From Balanoglossus misakiensis (Eukaryota; Hemichordata): a DNA stretch of 64,000 bases. Below, one piece after another: positions 31,798 through 45,673 of this stretch. Position 1 is the first letter of the stretch; each line of letters begins with the position of its first letter. The DNA is taken from contig CM082580.2 of the NCBI GenBank assembly GCA_040954595.2, forward strand, positions 372,001 through 436,000, read 5' to 3'. Under the pieces are notes generated by a model. It saw nothing but the letters and a program-made list of their open reading frames with translations, had not been told where the DNA came from and did not search any database. The translations under genes were made by a program, and so were the position numbers.

Positions 31798-34700
31798 ACG
31801 ATTTTTTTTTCAAAAATTGACGAAATTTTGAGATTTTGCAAAGTCGAAAATTTGTCATTTTTTGATGATTTTTACCCATGATTTTTTTTCAAAAATTGAC
31901 GAAATTTTAAGATTTTGCTGTCGAAAATCTGTCTTTTTTTGACGATTTTACCCATGATTTTTTTCAGAAATCGACGAAATTTTGAGAATTTGCAAAGTCG
32001 AAACTTTGTCTTTTTTGATGATTTTCACTCATTATTGTTTTCAAAAATCGACGAAATTTTCAGTTTTTGCAAAGTCGAAAATTTGTCATTTTTTGAAGAT
32101 TTTCACCCATGTTTTTTTTCAAAAATCGACGAACCCATGATTTTTTTCAAAATCGACGAAATTTTGAGATTTTGCAAAGTCGAAAATTTGTCATTTGTTG
32201 ATGATTTTCATAAGCTATAACCCATTTTTTTTTCAAAAATCAACGAATTTTTGAAAATTTTGCAAAGTCGAAAATTTGTCATTTTTTGATGATTTTCACC
32301 CATGATTTTTTTCAAAAATCGACGAAATTTTGAGATTTTGCAAAGTCGAAAATTTTTCATTTATTGATGATTTTTACCCATGATTTTTTTAAAAAATTGA
32401 CGAAATTTTAAGATTTTGCAGTCGAAAATTTGTAATTTTTTGATTATTTTCACCCATGATTTTTTTCAAAAATCGACAAAATTTTGAGATTTTGCAAATT
32501 CGAAAATTTTTAATTTTTTGATGATTTTCACCCATGTTTTTTTTCAAAAATCAACGAACCCATGATTTTTTTTCAAAAATCGACAAAATTTTGAGATTTT
32601 GCAAAGTCGAAAATTTGTCATTTTTTGATGATTTTCACCCATGATTTTTTTCAAAAATCGACAAAATTTTTAGATTTTGCAAAGTCGAAAATTTGTAATT
32701 TTTTGATTATTTTCACCCATGATTTTTTTCAAAAATCGACAAAATTTTGAGATTTTGCAAATTCGAAAATTTGTAATTTTTTGATGATTTTCACCCATGT
32801 ATTTTTTCAAAAATCAACGAACCCATGATTTTTTTTCAAAAATCGACAAAATTTTGAGTTTTTGCAAAGTCGAAAATTTGTCATTTTTTGATGATTTTCA
32901 CCCATGATTTTTCTCAAAAATCGACGAAATTTTGAGATTTTGCAAAGTCGAAAATTTGTAATTTTTTGATGATTTTCACCCATGATTTTTTTTCAAAAAT
33001 CGACGAAATTTTGAGATTTTGCAAAGTCGAAAATTTGTCATTTATTAATGATTTTCACCCATGATTTTTTTTCAAAAATCGACAAAATTTTGAGATTTTG
33101 CAAATTCGAAAATTTTTAATTTTTTGATGATTTTCACCCATGTTTTTTTTAAAATTGAACGAACCCATGATTTTTTTCAAAAATCGACGAAATTTTGAGA
33201 TTTTGCAAAGTCGAAAATTTGTCATTTTTTGATGATTTTCACCCATGATTTTTTTCAAAAATCGACAAAATTTTTAGATTTTGCAAAGTCGAAAATTTGT
33301 AATTTTTTGATTATTTTCACCCATGATTTTTTTCAAAAATCGACAAAATTTTGAGATTTTGCAAATTCGAAAATTTGTAATTTTTTGATGATTTTCACCC
33401 ATGTATTTTTTCAAAAATCAACGAACCCATGATTTTTTTTCAAAAATCGACAAAATTTTGAGTTTTTGCAAAGTCGAAAATTTGTCATTTTTTGATGATT
33501 TTCACCCATGATTTTTCTCAAAAATCGACGAAATTTTGAGATTTTGCAAAGTCGAAAATTTGTAATTTTTTGATGATTTTCACCCATGATTTTTTTTCAA
33601 AAATCGACGAAATTTTGAGATTTTGCAAAGTCGAAAATTTGTCATTTATTAATGATTTTCACCCATGATTTTTTTTCAAAAATCGACAAAATTTTGAGAT
33701 TTTGCAAAGTCGAAAATTTGTAATTTTTTGATGATTTTCACCCATGTTTTTTTTTAAAATTGAACGAACCCATGATTTTTTTCAAAAATCGACGAAATTT
33801 TGAGATTTTGCAAAGTCGAAAATTTGTCATTTTTTGATGATTTTCACCCATGATTTTTTTCAAAAATCGACAAAATTTTTAGATTTTGCAAAGTCGAAAA
33901 TTTGTTATTTTTTGATGATTTTTACCCATGATTTTTTTTTTCAAAAATCGACGAAATTTTGAGATTTTGCAAAGACGAAAATTTGTAATTTTTTGATGAT
34001 TTTCACCCATGACTTTTTTTCAAATATTTACGAAATTTTGAGATTTTGAAAAGTCGAAAATTTGTCATTTTTTGATGATTTTCACCCATGTTTTTTTTCA
34101 AAAATCGACGAAATTTTGAGATTTTGCAAATTCGAAAATTTGTCATTTTTTGATGATTTTCACCCATGATTTTTTTCAAAACTCGACGAAATTTTGAGAT
34201 TTTGCAAAGACGAAAATTTGTAATTTTTTGATGATTTTCACCCATGACTTTTTTTCAAAAATTTACGAAATTTTGAGATTTTGCAAAGTCGAAAATTTGT
34301 CATTTTTTGATGATTTTCACCCATGTTTTTTTTTCAAAAATCGACGAAATTTTGAGATTTTGCAAATTCGAAAATTTGTACTTTTTTGATGATTTTCACC
34401 CATGTTTTTTTTCAAAAATCAACGAACTTATGATTTTTTTTCAAAAATCGACAAAATTTTGAGATTTTGCAAAGTCGAAAATTTGTCATTTTTTGATGAT
34501 TTTCACCCATGATTTTTCTCAAAAATCGACGAAATTTTGAGATTTTGCAAAGTCGAAAATTTGTCATTTTTTGATGATTTTCACCCATGATTTTTTTTCA
34601 AAAATCGACGAAATTTTGAGATTTTGCAAAGTCGAAAATTTGTCATTTATTAATGATTTTCACCCATGATTTTTTTTCAAAAATCGACAAAATTTTGAGA

Positions 34701-37700
34701 TTTTGCAAAGTCGAAAATTTGTAATTTTTTGATGATTTTCACCCGTTTTTTTTCAAAATTGAACGAACCCATGATTTTTTTCAAAAATCGACGAAATTTT
34801 GAGATTTTGCAAAGTCGAAAATTTGTCATTTTTTGATAATTTTTTCCTATGATTTTTCTCAAAAATCGACGAAATTTTGAGATTTTGCAAAGTCAAAAAT
34901 TTGTCATTTTTTGATGATTTTCACCCATGATTTTTTTCAAAAATCGACGAAATTTAAGATTTTGCAAAGTCGAAAATTTGTCATTTTTTGATGATTTTTA
35001 CCCATGATTTTTTTTTTCAAAAATCGACGATTTTTTGAGATTTTGCAAAGACGAAACTTTTTAATTTTTTGATGATTTTCACCCATGACTTTTTTTCAAA
35101 AATTTACGAAATTTTGAGATTTTGCAAAGTCGAAAATTTGTCATTTTTTGATGATTTTCACCCATGTTTTTTTTTTCAAAAATCGACGAAATTTTGAGAT
35201 TTTGCAAATTCGAAAATTTGTAATTTTTTGATGATTTTCACCCATGTTTTTTTTCAAAAATCAACGAACCCATGATTTTTTTTCAAAAATCGACAAAATT
35301 TTGAGATTTTGCAAAGTCGAAAATTAGTCATTTTTTGATGATTTTCACCCATGATTTTTTTCAAAAATCGACGAAATTTTTAGATTTTGCAAAGTCGACA
35401 ATTTGTCATTTTTTGATGATTTTCACCATGATTTTTTTTTAAAAAATGACGAAATTTTGAGATTTTGCAAAGACGAAAATTTGTCATTTTTTGATGATTT
35501 TCACCCATGATTTTTTTTCAAAAATGTACGAAATTTTGAGATTTTGCAAAGTCGAAAATTTGTAATTTTTTGATGATTTTCACCAATGTTTTTTTTTAAA
35601 AATCAACGAACCCATGATTTTTTTAAAAAATTGACACCAATGTTTTTTTTTAAAAATCAACGAACTCATGATTTTTTTAAAAAATTGACATTTTGAGATT
35701 TTGCAAAGTCGAAAATTTGTCATTTTTTGATGATTTTCACCATGATTGTTTTTTTCAAAAATCGACAAAATTTTTAGATTTTGCAAAGTCGAAAATTTGT
35801 AATTTTTTGATGATTTTTACCCATGATTTTTTTTTTCAAAAATCGACGAAATTTTGAGATTTTGCAAAGACGAAAATTTGTAATTTTTTGATGATTTTCA
35901 CCCATGACTTTTTTTCAAAAATTTACGAAATTTTGAGATTTTGCAAAGTCGAAAATTTGTCATTTTTTGATGATTTTTTCCCATGATTTTGTTTTTCAAA
36001 AATCGACCAAATTTTGGGATTTTGCAAAGACGAAAATTTGTCATTTTTTGATGATTTTCACCCATGATTTTTTTCAAAAATCGACGAACCCATGATTTTT
36101 TTTTCCAAAATCTACGAAATTTTGAGATTTTGCAAAGTCGAAAATTTGTAATTTTTTGATGATTTTCACCCATGTTTTTTTTTCCAAAATCGACGAAATT
36201 TTGAGATTTTGCAAATTCGAAAATTTGTAATTTTTTGATGATTTTCACCCATGTTTTTTTTCAAAAATCAACGAACCCATGATTTTTTTTCAAAAATCGA
36301 CAAAATTTTGAGATTTTGCAAAGTCGAAAATTTGTCATTTTTTGATGATTTTCACCCATGATTTTTCTCAAAAATCGACGAAATTTTGAGATTTTGCAAA
36401 GTCGAAAATTTGTCATTTTTTGATGATTTTCACCCATGATTTTTTTCAAAAATCGACGAAATTTTTAGATTTTGCAAAGTCGAAAATTTGTAATTTTTTG
36501 ATTATTTTCACCCATGTTTTTTTTCAAAAATCAACGAACCCATGATTTTTTTTCAAAAATCGACAAAATTTTGAGATTTTGCAAAGTCGAAAATTTGTCA
36601 TTTTTTGATGATTTTCACCCATGATTTTTTTCAAAAATCGACAAAATTTTTAGATTTTGCAAAGTCGAAAATTTGTAATTTTTTGATTATTTTCACCCAT
36701 GATTTTTTTCAAAAATCGACAAAATTTTGAGATTTTGCAAATTCGAAAATTTGTAATGTTTTGATGATTTTCACCCATGTATTTTTTCAAAAATCAACGA
36801 ACCCATGATTTTTTTTCAAAAATCGACGAAATTTTGAGATTTTGCAAAGTCGAAAATTTGTCATTTATTAATGATTTTCACCCATGATTTTTTTTCAAAA
36901 ATCGACAAAATTTTGAGATTTTGCAAAGTCGAAAATTTGTAATTTTTTGATGATTTTCACCCATGTTTTTTTTTAAAATTGAACGAACCCATGATTTTTT
37001 TCAAAAATCGACGAAATTTTGAGATTTTGCAAAGTCGAAAATTTGTCATTTTTTGATGATTTTCACCCATGTTTTTTTTCAAAAATCGACGAACCCATGA
37101 TTTTTTTCAAAATCGACGAAATTTTGAGATTTTGCAAAGTCGAAAATTTGTCATTTGTTGATGATTTTCATAAGCTATAACCCATTTTTTTTTCAAAAAT
37201 CAACGAATTTTTGAAAATTTTGCAAAGTCGAAAATTTGTCATTTTTTGATGATTTTCACCCATGATTTTTTTCAAAAATTGACGAAATTTTAAGATTTTG
37301 CAGTCGAAAATTTGTAATTTTTTGATTATTTTCACCCATGATTTTTTTCAAAAATCGACAAAATTTTGAGATTTTGCAAATTCGAAAATTTGTAATTTTT
37401 TGATGATTTTCACCCATGTATTTTTTCAAAAATCAACGAACCCATGATTTTTTTTCAAAAATCGACAAAATTTTGAGTTTTTGCAAAGTCGAAAATTTGT
37501 CATTTTTTGATGATTTTCACCCATGATTTTTCTCAAAAATCGACGAAATTTTGAGATTTTGCAAAGTCGAAAATTTGTAATTTTTTGATGATTTTCACCC
37601 ATGATTTTTTTTCAAAAATCGACGAAATTTTGAGATTTTGCAAAGTCGAAAATTTGTCATTTATTAATGATTTTCACCCATGATTTTTTTTCAAAAATCG

Positions 37701-38365
37701 ACAAAATTTTGAGATTTTGCAAAGTCGAAAATTTGTAATTTTTTGATGATTTTCACCCATGTTTTTTTTTAAAATTGAACGAACCCATGATTTTTTTCAA
37801 AAATCGACGAAATTTTGAGATTTTGCAAAGTCGAAAATTTGTCATTTTTTGATGATTTTCACCCATGATTTTTTTCAAAAATCGACAAAATTTTTAGATT
37901 TTGCAAAGTCGAAAATTTGTTATTTTTTGATGATTTTTACCCATGATTTTTTTTTTCAAAAATCGACGAAATTTTGAGATTTTGCAAAGACGAAAATTTG
38001 TAATTTTTTGATGATTTTCACCCATGACTTTTTTTCAAATATTTACGAAATTTTGAGATTTTGAAAAGTCGAAAATTTGTCATTTTTTGATGATTTTCAC
38101 CCATGTTTTTTTTCAAAAATCGACGAAATTTTGAGATTTTGCAAATTCGAAAATTTGTAATTTTTTGATGATTTTCACCCATGTTTTTTTTAAAAAATCA
38201 ACGAACCCATGATTTTTTTTCAAAAATCGACAAAATTTTGAGATTTTGCAAAGTCGAAAATTTGTCATTTTTTGATGATTTTCACCCATGATTTTTTTCA
38301 AAACTCGACGAAATTTTGAGATTTTGCAAAGACGAAAATTTGTAATTTTTTGATGATTTTCACCC

Positions 38366-39922
38366 ATGACTTTTTTTCAAAAATTTACGAAATTTTGAGA
38401 TTTTGCAAAGTCGAAAATTTGTCATTTTTTGATGATTTTCACCCATGTTTTTTTTTCAAAAATCGACGAAATTTTGAGATTTTGCAAATTCGAAAATTTG
38501 TACTTTTTTGATGATTTTCACCCATGTTTTTTTTCAAAAATCAACGAACCCATGATTTTTTTTCAAAAATCGACAAAATTTTGAGATTTTGCAAAGTCGA
38601 AAATTTGTCATTTTTTGATGATTTTCACCCATGATTTTTCTCAAAAATCGACGAAATTTTGAGATTTTGCAAAGTCGAAAATTTGTCATTTTTTGATGAT
38701 TTTCACCCATGATTTTTTTTCAAAAATCGACGAAATTTTGAGATTTTGCAAAGTCGAAAATTTGTCATTTATTAATGATTTTCACCCATGATTTTTTTTC
38801 AAAAATCGACAAAATTTTGAGATTTTGCAAAGTCGAAAATTTGTCATTTTTTGATGATTTTCACCCATGATTTTTTTCAAAACTCGACGAAATTTTGAGA
38901 TTTTGCAAAGACGAAAATTTGTAATTTTTTGATGATTTTCACCCATGACTTTTTTTCAAAAATTTACGAAATTTTGAGATTTTGCAAAGTCGAAAATTTG
39001 TCATTTTTTGATGATTTTCACCCATGTTTTTTTTTCAAAAATCGACGAAATTTTGAGATTTTGCAAATTCGAAAATTTGTACTTTTTTGATGATTTTCAC
39101 CCATGTTTTTTTTCAAAAATCAACGAACCCATGATTTTTTTTCAAAAATCGACAAAATTTTGAGATTTTGCAAAGTCGAAAATTTGTCATTTTTTGATGA
39201 TTTTCACCCATGATTTTTCTCAAAAATCGACGAAATTTTGAGATTTTGCAAAGTCGAAAATTTGTCATTTTTTGATGATTTTCACCCATGATTTTTTTTC
39301 AAAAATCGACGAAATTTTGAGATTTTGCAAAGTCGAAAATTTGTCATTTATTAATGATTTTTCACCCATGATTTTTTTTCAAAAATCGACAAAATTTTGA
39401 GATTTTGCAAAGTCGAAAATTTGTCATTTTTTGATGATTTTCACCCATGATTTTTTTCAAAACTCGACGAAATTTTGAGATTTTGCAAAGACGAAAATTT
39501 GTAATTTTTTGATGATTTTCACCCATGACTTTTTTTCAAAAATTTACGAAATTTTGAGATTTTGCAAAGTCGAAAATTTGTCATTTTTTGATGATTTTCA
39601 CCCATGTTTTTTTTTCAAAAATCGACGAAATTTTGAGATTTTGCAAATTCGAAAATTTGTACTTTTTTGATGATTTTCACCCATGTTTTTTTTCAAAAAT
39701 CAACGAACCCATGATTTTTTTTCAAAAATCGACAAAATTTTGAGATTTTGCAAAGTCGAAAATTTGTCATTTTTTGATGATTTTCACCCATGATTTTTCT
39801 CAAAAATCGACGAAATTTTGAGATTTTGCAAAGTCGAAAATTTGTCATTTTTTGATGATTTTCACCCATGATTTTTTTTCAAAAATCGACGAAATTTTGA
39901 GATTTTGCAAAGTCGAAAATTT
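38366..39922. repeat. 579-bp higher-order repeat, block 2
   Basis: The same landmarks as block 1 occur at 38366, 38945 and 39525, offset by 9,755 bp from block 1, including the extra T in the second repeat. The whole block was therefore duplicated as a unit. Confidence 0.85.
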
Positions 39923-42900
39923 GTCATTTATTAATGATTTTCACCCATGATTTTTTTTCAAAAATCGACAAAATTTTGAGATTTTGCAAAGTCGAAAATT
40001 TGTAATTTTTTGATGATTTTCACCCGTTTTTTTTCAAAATTGAACGAACCCATGATTTTTTTCAAAAATCGACGAAATTTTGAGATTTTGCAAAGTCGAA
40101 AATTTGTCATTTTTTGATAATTTTTTCCTATGATTTTTCTCAAAAATCGACGAAATTTTGAGATTTTGCAAAGTCAAAAATTTGTCATTTTTTGATGATT
40201 TTCACCCATGATTTTTTTCAAAAATCGACGAAATTTAAGATTTTGCAAAGTCGAAAATTTGTCATTTTTTGATGATTTTCACCCATGATTTTTTTCAAAA
40301 ATCGACAAAATTTTTAGATTTTGCAAAGTCGAAAATTTGTAATTTTTTGATGATTTTTACCCATGATTTTTTTTTCAAAAATCGACGAAATTTTGAGATT
40401 TTGCAAAGACGAAACTTTTTAATTTTTTGATGATTTTCACCCATGATTTTTTTTCAAAAATTTACGAAATTTTGAGATTTTGCAAAGTCGAAAATTTGTC
40501 ATTTTTTGATGATTTTCACCCATGATTTTTTTCAAAAATCGACGAAATTTTGAGATTTTGCAAAGTCGAAAATTTGTCATTTTTTGATGATTTTCACCCA
40601 TGATTTTTTTCAAAAATCGACGAAATTTTTAGATTTTGCAAAGTCGAAAATTTGTAATTTTTTGATGATTTTTACCCATGATTTTTTTTTTCAAAAATCG
40701 ACGATTTTTTGAGATTTTGCAAAGACGAAACTTTTTAATTTTTTGATGATTTTCACCCATGACTTTTTTTCAAAAATTTACGAAATTTTGAGATTTTGCA
40801 AAGTCGAAAATTTGTCATTTTTTGATGATTTTCACCCATGTTTTTTTTTTCAAAAATCGACGAAATTTTGAGATTTTGCAAATTCGAAAATTTGTAATTT
40901 TTTGATGATTTTCACCCATGTTTTTTTTCAAAAATCAACGAACCCATGATTTTTTTTCAAAAATCGACAAAATTTTGAGATTTTGCAAAGTCGAAAATTT
41001 GTCATTTTTTGATGATTTTCACCCATGATTTTTTTCAAAAATCGACGAAATTTTTAGATTTTGCAAAGTCGACAATTTGTCATTTTTTGATGATTTTCAC
41101 CATGATTTTTTTTTAAAAAATGACGAAATTTTGAGATTTTGCAAAGACGAAAATTTGTCATTTTTTGATGATTTTCACCCATGATTTTTTTTCAAAAATG
41201 TACGAAATTTTGAGATTTTGCAAAGTCGAAAATTTGTAATTTTTTGATGATTTTCACCAATGTTTTTTTTTAAAAATCAACGAACCCATGATTTTTTTAA
41301 AAAATTGACACCAATGTTTTTTTTTTAAAATCAACGAACTCATGATTTTTTTAAAAAATTGACATTTTGAGATTTTGCAAAGTCGAAAATTTGTCATTTT
41401 TTGATGATTTTCACCATGATTGTTTTTTTCAAAAATCGACAAAATTTTTAGATTTTGCAAAGTCGAAAATTTGTAATTTTTTGATGATTTTTACCCATGA
41501 TTTTTTTTTTCAAAAATCGACGAAATTTTGAGATTTTGCAAAGACGAAAATTTGTAATTTTTTGATGATTTTCACCCATGACTTTTTTTCAAAAATTTAC
41601 GAAATTTTGAGATTTTGCAAAGTCGAAAATTTGTCATTTTTTGATGATTTTTTCCCATGATTTTGTTTTTCAAAAATCGACCAAATTTTGGGATTTTGCA
41701 AAGACGAAAATTTGTCATTTTTTGATGATTTTCACCCATGATTTTTTTCAAAAATCGACGAACCCATGATTTTTTTTTCCAAAATCTACGAAATTTTGAG
41801 ATTTTGCAAAGTCGAAAATTTGTAATTTTTTGATGATTTTCACCCATGTTTTTTTTTCCAAAATCGACGAAATTTTGAGATTTTGCAAATTCGAAAATTT
41901 GTAATTTTTTGATGATTTTCACCCATGTTTTTTTTCAAAAATCAACGAACCCATGATTTTTTTTCAAAAATCGACAAAATTTTGAGATTTTGCAAAGTCG
42001 AAAATTTGTCATTTTTTGATGATTTTCACCCATGATTTTTCTCAAAAATCGACGAAATTTTGAGATTTTGCAAAGTCGAAAATTTGTAATTTTTTGATGA
42101 TTTTCACCCATGATTTTTTTTCAAAAATCGACGAAATTTTGAGATTTTGCAAAGTCGAAAATTTGTCATTTATTAATGATTTTCACCCATGATTTTTTTT
42201 CAAAAATCGACAAAATTTTGAGATTTTGCAAAGTCGAAAATTTGTAATTTTTTGATGATTTTCACCCATGTTTTTTTTTCAAAATTGAACGAACCCATGA
42301 TTTTTTTCAAAAATCGACGAAATTTTGAGATTTTGCAAAGTCGAAAATTTGTCATTTTTTGATGATTTTCACCCATGATTTTTTTCAAAAATCGACAAAA
42401 TTTTTAGATTTTGCAAAGTCGAAAATTTGTAATTTTTTGATGATTTTTACCCATGATTTTTTTTTTCAAAAATCGACGAAATTTTGAGATTTTGCAAAGA
42501 CGAAAATTTGTAATTTTTTTATGATTTTCACCCATGACTTTTTTTCAAAAATTTACGAAATTTTGAGATTTTGCAAAGTCGAAAATTTGTCATTTTTTGA
42601 TGATTTTCACCCATGTTTTTTTTTCAAAAATCGACGAAATTTTGAGATTTTGCAAATTCGAAAATTTGTAATTTTTTGATGATTTTCACCCATGTTTTTT
42701 TTTCAAAAATCAACGAACCCATGATTTTTTTTCAAAAATCTACGAAATTTTGAGATTTTGCAAAGTCGAAAATTTGTCATTTTTTGATGATTTTCACCCA
42801 TGATTTTTTTCAAAAATCGACAAAATTTTTAGATTTTGCAAAGTCGAAAATTTGTATTTTTTTGATGATTTTTACCCATGATTTTTTTTTTCAAAAATCG

Positions 42901-45673
42901 ACGAAATTTTGAGATTTTGCAAAGACGAAAATTTGTAATGTTTTGATGATTTTCACCCATGTTTTTTTTTCAAAAATCAACGAACCCATGATTTTTTTTC
43001 AAAAATCGACAATATTTTGAGATTTTGCAAAGTTGAACATTTGTCATTTGTTGATGATTTTCACCCATGTTTTTTTTTTTCAAAAATCGACGAATTTTTG
43101 AAAATTTTGTTAAGTCGAAAATTTGTAATTTTTTTGATGATTTCCCCCCCCCCCCACGATTTTTTTTTTCAAAAATCGACGAAATTTTGAGATTTTGCAA
43201 AGTTGAACATTTGTCATTTGTTGATGATTTTCACCCATGTTTTTTTTTTCAAAAATGGACGAACCCATGTTTTTTTTTTAAAATCGACGAATTTTTCAAA
43301 ATTTTGCAAAGTCGAAAATTTGTCATTTTTTTGATGATTTCCCCCCCCCCCCCACGATTTTTTTTTCAAAAATTGACGAAATTTTGAGATTTTGCAAAGT
43401 CGAAAATTTGTCATTTTTTGATGATTTTTACCCATGATTTTTTTTCAAAAATTGACGAAATTTTAAGATTTTGCTGTCGAAAATCTGTCTTTTTTTGACG
43501 ATTTTACCCATGATTTTTTTCAGAAATCGACGAAATTTTGAGAATTTGCAAAGTCGAAACTTTGTCTTTTTTGATGATTTTCACTCATTATTTTTTTCAA
43601 AAATCGACGAAATTTTCAGTTTTTGCAAAGTCGAAAATTTGTCATTTTTTGAAGATTTTCACCCATGTTTTTTTTCAAAAATCGACGAACCCATGATTTT
43701 TTTCAAAATCGACGAAATTTTGAGATTTTGCAAAGTCGAAAATTTGTCATTTGTTGATGATTTTCATAAGCTATAACCCATTTTTTTTTCAAAAATCAAC
43801 GAATTTTTGAAAATTTTGCAAAGTCGAAAATTTGTCATTTTTTGATGATTTTCACCCATGATTTTTTTCAAAAATCGACGAAATTTTGAGATTTTGCAAA
43901 GTCGAAAATTTTTCATTTATTGATGATTTTTACCCATGATTTTTTTCAAAAATTGACGAAATTTTAAGATTTTGCAGTCGAAAATTTGTAATTTTTTGAT
44001 TATTTTCACCCATGATTTTTTTCAAAAATCGACAAAATTTTGAGATTTTGCAAATTCGAAAATTTGTAATTTTTTGATGATTTTCACCCATGTTTTTTTT
44101 CAAAAATCAACGAACCCATGATTTTTTTTCAAAAATCGACAAAATTTTGAGATTTTGCAAAGTCGAAAATTTGTCATTTTTTGATGATTTTCACCCATGA
44201 TTTTTTTCAAAAATCGACAAAATTTTTAGATTTTGCAAAGTCGAAAATTTGTAATTTTTTGATTATTTTCACCCATGATTTTTTTCAAAAATCGACAAAA
44301 TTTTGAGATTTTGCAAATTCGAAAATTTGTAATTTTTTGATGATTTTCACCCATGTATTTTTTCAAAAATCAACGAACCCATGATTTTTTTTCAAAAATC
44401 GACAAAATTTTGAGTTTTTGCAAAGTCGAAAATTTGTCATTTTTTGATGATTTTCACCCATGATTTTTCTCAAAAATCGACGAAATTTTGAGATTTTGCA
44501 AAGTCGAAAATTTGTAATTTTTTGATGATTTTCACCCATGATTTTTTTTCAAAAATCGACGAAATTTTGAGATTTTGCAAAGTCGAAAATTTGTCATTTA
44601 TTAATGATTTTCACCCATGATTTTTTTTCAAAAATCGACAAAATTTTGAGATTTTGCAAAGTCGAAAATTTGTAATTTTTTGATGATTTTCACCCATGTT
44701 TTTTTTTAAAATTGAACGAACCCATGATTTTTTTCAAAAATTGACGAAATTTTGAGATTTTGCAAAGTCGAAAATTTGTCATTTTTTGATGATTTTCACC
44801 CATGATTTTTTTCAAAAATCGACAAAATTTTTAGATTTTGCAAAGTCGAAAATTTGTTATTTTTTGATGATTTTTACCCATGATTTTTTTTTTCAAAAAT
44901 CGACGAAATTTTGAGATTTTGCAAATACGAAAATTTGTAATTTTTTGATGATTTTCACCCATGACTTTTTTTCAAATATTTACGAAATTTTGAGATTTTG
45001 AAAAGTCGAAAATTTGTCATTTTTTGATGATTTTCACCCATGTTTTTTTTCAAAAATCGACGAAATTTTGAGATTTTGCAAATTCGAAAATTTGTCATTT
45101 TTTGATGATTTTCACCCATGATTTTTTTCAAAACTCGACGAAATTTTGAGATTTTGCAAAGACGAAAATTTGTAATTTTTTGATGATTTTCACCCATGAC
45201 TTTTTTTCAAAAATTTACGAAATTTTGAGATTTTGCAAAGTCGAAAATTTGTCATTTTTTGATGATTTTCACCCATGTTTTTTTTTCAAAAATCGACGAA
45301 ATTTTGAGATTTTGCAAATTCGAAAATTTGTACTTTTTTGATGATTTTCACCCATGTTTTTTTTCAAAAATCAACGAACCCATGATTTTTTTTCAAAAAT
45401 CGACAAAATTTTGAGATTTTGCAAAGTCGAAAATTTGTCATTTTTTGATGATTTTCACCCATGATTTTTCTCAAAAATCGACGAAATTTTGAGATTTTGC
45501 AAAGTCGAAAATTTGTAATTTTTTGATGATTTTCACCCATGATTTTTTTTCAAAAATCGACGAAATTTTGAGATTTTGCAAAGTCGAAAATTTGTCATTT
45601 ATTAATGATTTTCACCCATGATTTTTTTTCAAAAATCGACAAAATTTTGAGATTTTGCAAAGTCGAAAATTTG

